8,765 nt of DNA, taken from the NCBI GenBank assembly GCA_024408695.1, contig JAKSUU010000034.1:1-8765 (forward strand), in the 5' to 3' direction. This document shows, piece after piece, positions 5,708-8,765 of this stretch. Position 1 is the first letter of the stretch, and each line of letters starts with the position of its first letter. The notes under the pieces were generated by a model. It was not told the origin of the DNA, searched no databases, and saw only the letters and a program-made list of their open reading frames with translations. Source of the DNA: Coriobacteriales bacterium. Lineage in GTDB: Bacteria > Actinomycetota > Coriobacteriia > Coriobacteriales > QAMH01. Both the position numbers and the translations under genes were made by a program.

Positions 5708-7108
5708 ATGGTTTTTAGTTCATCAATATTTATATTTTTATTTTTGCCAGTGGTTTTCCTTTTAAACTTCTTGGTTCGCAAAACTAAAATTTCTAATTAT
5801 TTTTTGTTACTTGCATCACTTGTTTTTTATGCATGGGGAGAGCCAATATATGTTCTTATTATGATTGCCAGTATCATAATAAATTGGCTCGGAGGTATTT
5901 GTGTTTCTAAATTTGATGGTGGTGGTAAAAAGCTAGCGCTTGCAATTACTATTATTATAGATTTAGGAATATTAGGCTTTTATAAATATGCTGGTTTTGT
6001 TGTTTCAACTATAAATAAAGTTTTGGGTTCAGATTTTTTTGCGGTTCCAGAAATCGTTCTTCCTATTGGTATTTCATTTTTTACATTTCAGGCGATTTCT
6101 TATGTAATAGATGTTTATCGAAAAGACACTGAAGCTGCAAAAAGTCTTGTTAACGTGGCTCTTTATATTTCATTTTTCCCACAGCTTATTGCAGGCCCAA
6201 TTGTTAAGTATAAAGAAATTAACAAACAAATCGAGCAACGCACAATTACTTTTGATGGGGTTGCGCTAGGCTTCAGGCGATTTATTTATGGTCTTGGCAA
6301 AAAAGTTTTGTTAGCAAATGTGCTCGGTCTTTGTGTTGATACGGTTTATGCAACAGACCCTGCAATGATTGATCCTGCAGCTGCGTGGATTGCAGCTCTT
6401 GCATACACATTTCAAATTTATTTTGATTTTTCGGGTTATTCCGATATGGCAATTGGTCTTGGTTCTATGTTTGGTTTTAAAATTCCAGAGAACTTTAATC
6501 AGCCTTACACATCAAAATCAATTACCGAATTTTGGAGAAGATGGCATATTTCACTTTCATCATGGTTTAAATATTATCTTTACATTCCACTTGGTGGTAA
6601 TCGAAAAGGAAAAGCTCGCACCTATCTTAACCTTGTAATTGTCTTTTTTGCAACTGGTCTTTGGCATGGCGCAGATTGGTCTTTTGTTATTTGGGGTCTC
6701 TATCACGGTTTCTTTATGGTAATCGAGCGCCTGGGCCTAAAAAAATACCTCGATAAAACGCATGTAATTTCTCGAATATATTCTATGCTTGTAGTTATAT
6801 TAGGCTGGGTTTTATTCAGAGCTGCAAATATTTCTTCTGCTCTTACAATACTTGCTCATATGCTAATGCCATGGAAATATGCTGCAATCGCCGCAATCCC
6901 GCTGTTTACATATTGCGATTTAAAAACAATTACCGTCATAGTTATTTCAATTATTGGCGTTGCAGTTCTTCCAGCAATTTCTCCAAAACTAAAAGAAAAA
7001 TTTAAATCTTCAATTTTTGAAACCATCTTTTTAATTGTAGTTTTCATTTTATGTATTGCCTCGATTGCTGCAAGTAGCTATAATCCCTTTATCTACTTTC
7101 AATTTTAA
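5708..7108 (+). CDS. MBOAT family membrane O-acyltransferase (AlgI/PatA/DltB type)
   Basis: A 466-residue polytopic membrane protein of the MBOAT family. It is the membrane half of a surface-glycan O-acetylation machine: it takes an acyl group (usually acetyl from acetyl-CoA) inside and hands it to an extracytoplasmic partner. The typical AlgI-like N-terminus is MVFSSSIFIFLFLPVVF. Further signatures are LPIGISFFTFQAISYVIDVYR (~119-138), FFPQLIAGPIVKYKEI (~156-171), FDFSGYSDMAIGLGSMFGF (~239-257), the NFNQPYTSKSITEFWRRWHISLSSW segment containing conserved His280, and FFATGLWHGADWSFVIWGLYHG containing the catalytic His320 (equivalent to AlgI His322). The length matches the family (~460-500). 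The upstream sequence (taagtctaattaatta) has no clear Shine-Dalgarno site. The stop is eight bases before the AlgJ-like start, so the two are surely one operon. The target polymer is unknown; peptidoglycan, teichoic acid or exopolysaccharide are all possible. Confidence 0.95.
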   Translation: MVFSSSIFIFLFLPVVFLLNFLVRKTKISNYFLLLASLVFYAWGEPIYVLIMIASIIINWLGGICVSKFDGGGKKLALAITIIIDLGILGFYKYAGFVVSTINKVLGSDFFAVPEIVLPIGISFFTFQAISYVIDVYRKDTEAAKSLVNVALYISFFPQLIAGPIVKYKEINKQIEQRTITFDGVALGFRRFIYGLGKKVLLANVLGLCVDTVYATDPAMIDPAAAWIAALAYTFQIYFDFSGYSDMAIGLGSMFGFKIPENFNQPYTSKSITEFWRRWHISLSSWFKYYLYIPLGGNRKGKARTYLNLVIVFFATGLWHGADWSFVIWGLYHGFFMVIERLGLKKYLDKTHVISRIYSMLVVILGWVLFRAANISSALTILAHMLMPWKYAAIAAIPLFTYCDLKTITVIVISIIGVAVLPAISPKLKEKFKSSIFETIFLIVVFILCIASIAASSYNPFIYFQF

Positions 7109-7116
7109 GGCAAAAA

Positions 7117-8232
7117 ATGAGAATCTCAAAATTAAGTAAAATCTTACTCATTGTTTTATTTTTACTCGTATGTTTAGCTGGAGTTTTGAGTATATTTTTT
7201 GGGAATTTTTTGGATATGAATAATTATGAAAATCGAGAAATGACTCAAAAACCCAATTTATCTATAAGTAATTTAACAGACTATCCTAGCCAATTTGAAG
7301 ATTATTATAGCGATAATATGCCTTTTAGAAACACGCTAGTTACGCTTAATTCTTGCATCAATTATTTTATTTTTAATGTTTCATCTAATCCTGAGGTTGT
7401 TCCCACAAAAGATAATTGGCTTTTTTACAATAACGAAATTGATGGCGATGGTCCAATCATTGCTTATCAAGGCAAAAATTTACTCAGCGAAAACGAACTT
7501 AAAGCTATTGCAGATAGGTGTTTAGAAAATAAGAACTTTTTAGAGTCCCAGGGCAAAGAGTATGTTGTATTTATTGCTCCTAATAAAGAAAGAATATATG
7601 GGGAATATTTAGAAGCTAAGTATGGTTTAATAAGCGAACAATATCGAGCTTTACAAATTTATGACTATTTGAAAAAAAATACAGATATTCGAGTTTTGTA
7701 CCCTTACGATGATCTTATGAAAGCAAAATCTCAAGTAGAAGAAAATATATACTTTAAGATAGATACTCATTGGAATGCAATTGGGGCGTATGTTGGTTCA
7801 AGAGTTTTATTAAATGAACTAGGTGTAAATATTCCAGATATTATTGACCCTGAAATTAGTATTCAAACTAAGGCTCCAAGAGCAGGTGATCTTGCAAATA
7901 TGATGGGTCTTCATAGCCAATTAGAGAATGAAGATTATCTTGCTATTGTTGATGGTTACAACAAGCACGATTCAAAGACTTTGTCTAAAGATTTTGATAA
8001 ATATTGTTTATTCAAGGCTACTACAGCTGATAAAAGAAAATTATTTGTTGCAACAGATTCTTATTTTGATCATATGGCCGACTATATCGGAACTCAGTTT
8101 AATACTGTATATTCACAAAAATTCTTTAACTATAGTTACGAAGATTTTTGCAACCAAAATCCTGATATTTTTGTATATGCCGTTGTAGAACGAAACGTTA
8201 CAAGCCTTAGAGATTTTTCTGTTCAGCGTTAA
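7117..8232 (+). CDS. AlgJ/AlgX-like (DHHW/SGNH family) membrane-anchored O-acetyltransferase, copy 1
   Basis: A 371-residue protein with one N-terminal membrane anchor (~8-28) and a large extracytoplasmic domain, related to the AlgJ/AlgX and DHHW families. It should accept acetyl groups exported by the MBOAT neighbour and transfer them to a glycan. The catalytic pieces are visible: DTHWN (Asp216, His218) matches Asp174/His176 of AlgX, and Ser315 in VATDSYFDHM matches the GDS nucleophile Ser269. The His-to-Ser spacing is 97 residues against 93 in AlgX and 96 in AlgJ. The nucleophile motif is TDS rather than GDS. Other family marks are NYENREMTQKP (~36-46), KDNWLFYN (~98-105), the lysine-containing IAPNKERIY (~153-161) and AGDLANMMG (~256-264). 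AAGG overlapping the MBOAT stop supplies the ribosome-binding site six bases before ATG. The next gene is a paralogue. Confidence 0.85.
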   Translation: MRISKLSKILLIVLFLLVCLAGVLSIFFGNFLDMNNYENREMTQKPNLSISNLTDYPSQFEDYYSDNMPFRNTLVTLNSCINYFIFNVSSNPEVVPTKDNWLFYNNEIDGDGPIIAYQGKNLLSENELKAIADRCLENKNFLESQGKEYVVFIAPNKERIYGEYLEAKYGLISEQYRALQIYDYLKKNTDIRVLYPYDDLMKAKSQVEENIYFKIDTHWNAIGAYVGSRVLLNELGVNIPDIIDPEISIQTKAPRAGDLANMMGLHSQLENEDYLAIVDGYNKHDSKTLSKDFDKYCLFKATTADKRKLFVATDSYFDHMADYIGTQFNTVYSQKFFNYSYEDFCNQNPDIFVYAVVERNVTSLRDFSVQR

Positions 8233-8281
8233 GAGTCGATGTGTTTAGGTTTTGATTTTGAATGTTAATAAAAGCGAAAAA

Positions 8282-8765
8282 ATGAATAAAAAGATTGCCA
8301 AAATAAGTCTTGTAATTGTTTTTATTTTGCTATGCACGATGTCTATAGTAGCAATTTTTTTTGGAAATTTTTTAGACATTAAAAATTATGAGAATCGTGA
8401 GATGGCACAAAAACCTCAATTTAGCTTCGAGAACTATCAAAGTTATCCTAAAGATTTTGAAGCGTATTTAAATGATAATGTTCCTTTTAGAAATGCTTTA
8501 ATTTCTTTAAATTCATCAGTTGATTATTTTTTATTTCATAAATCTACGAATGATGAGGTTGTTGTTGCTAAAGATAACTGGCTTTTTTATAATCATTTGG
8601 ATTCTTATAATATTTCTGATATGGATATATACCAGGGAAAAAATCTATATGATAACGAAAGTTTAGAAAAAATTGCCACAAAGTGCATGGAAAATAAAAA
8701 ATATCTAGAGTCTTTAGGAAAGAAATTTTACATCGTAATTGGACCCTCTACGCAATATGTCTATC
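8282..8765 (+). CDS. AlgJ/AlgX-like (DHHW/SGNH family) protein, copy 2 (3' end outside window)
   Basis: An ATG at 8282 opens a frame that stays open to the window end (161 codons). It starts MNKKIAKISLVIVF, with a membrane anchor at ~5-28, then repeats the landmarks of the previous gene: IFFGNFLD, NYENREM-QKP, DNVPFRNALISLNS, KDNWLFYN, YQGKNL and ENKKYLESLGK. Hand alignment from IFFGNFLD onward gives about 70 identities in 137 positions with one short gap, so the pair arose by tandem duplication. Where copy 1 has APNKERIY this one has GPSTQYVY, losing the Lys-Glu-Arg cluster. The catalytic DTHW and Ser motifs would lie beyond the window, so activity cannot be judged. The upstream 49-base spacer has only a poor ribosome-binding site (aaaagcg) and no terminator, so it probably belongs to the same operon. 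Confidence 0.85.
   Translation, partial: MNKKIAKISLVIVFILLCTMSIVAIFFGNFLDIKNYENREMAQKPQFSFENYQSYPKDFEAYLNDNVPFRNALISLNSSVDYFLFHKSTNDEVVVAKDNWLFYNHLDSYNISDMDIYQGKNLYDNESLEKIATKCMENKKYLESLGKKFYIVIGPSTQYVY

Noticed and set aside
6369..6638. 89-codon + frame inside the MBOAT gene
   Set aside because: It is a shadow frame over the most conserved MBOAT motifs; its composition is that of an out-of-frame reading.
7117..7200. Lipoprotein signal (Cys near residue 19 of AlgJ-like copy 1, residue 18 of copy 2)
   Set aside because: The residues before Cys (LLV-C, ILL-C) do not fit a lipobox, which needs a small residue at -1; a plain membrane anchor is likelier.

Overview
This 8.8 kb window is low-GC, tightly packed bacterial DNA, with seven protein genes on both strands plus the start of an eighth. 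Shine-Dalgarno sites are mostly clear (GAAAGGA, AGGGG, GGAG), and TAA, TAG and TGA all serve as normal stops, so the standard code applies. An Fe-S/FAD 'old yellow enzyme' reductase, an AGCS-type Na+/amino-acid carrier and a membrane O-acetyltransferase fit a host-associated anaerobe, perhaps Bacillota or a low-GC Coriobacteriia. That placement is inference from gene content and cannot be settled here. No tRNA, rRNA, CRISPR array or transposase gene was seen.

Region 1 (1-2759) has the 3' end of an acyl/aryl-CoA ligase (AMP-binding enzyme, + strand) converging on a 648-residue flavin/4Fe-4S enoate-reductase-like enzyme (- strand). A bidirectional terminator lies between them. Region 2 (2760-3732) has an AIM24-family (TIGR00266-type) protein on the - strand. 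It is separated from the reductase downstream of it by two adjacent hairpins, and it is divergent from the next gene. Region 3 (3733-5338) has the AGCS amino-acid:cation symporter. Its reading frame stops at TAA, but the same frame continues past that TAA and a nearby TAG into an intact, family-like acidic tail ending at a third stop. A cluster of short tandem and inverted repeats (REP-like) follows directly. Region 4 (5338-5598) is a small DUF4177-like protein on the - strand.

Region 5 (5708-8765) is a + strand polysaccharide O-acetylation cassette. It holds an MBOAT acyltransferase (AlgI/PatA type) that moves acyl groups across the membrane, then two tandem paralogous AlgJ/AlgX-like (DHHW/SGNH) membrane-anchored transferases. 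The second is cut off by the window end. By analogy with AlgI-AlgJ-AlgX and PatA-PatB, the MBOAT would export acetyl groups and the extracellular partners would place them on a glycan. The glycan cannot be identified from this window.

The best targets for follow-up are the double in-frame stop before the conserved symporter tail, the repeat cluster beside it, and the duplicated AlgJ-like pair.
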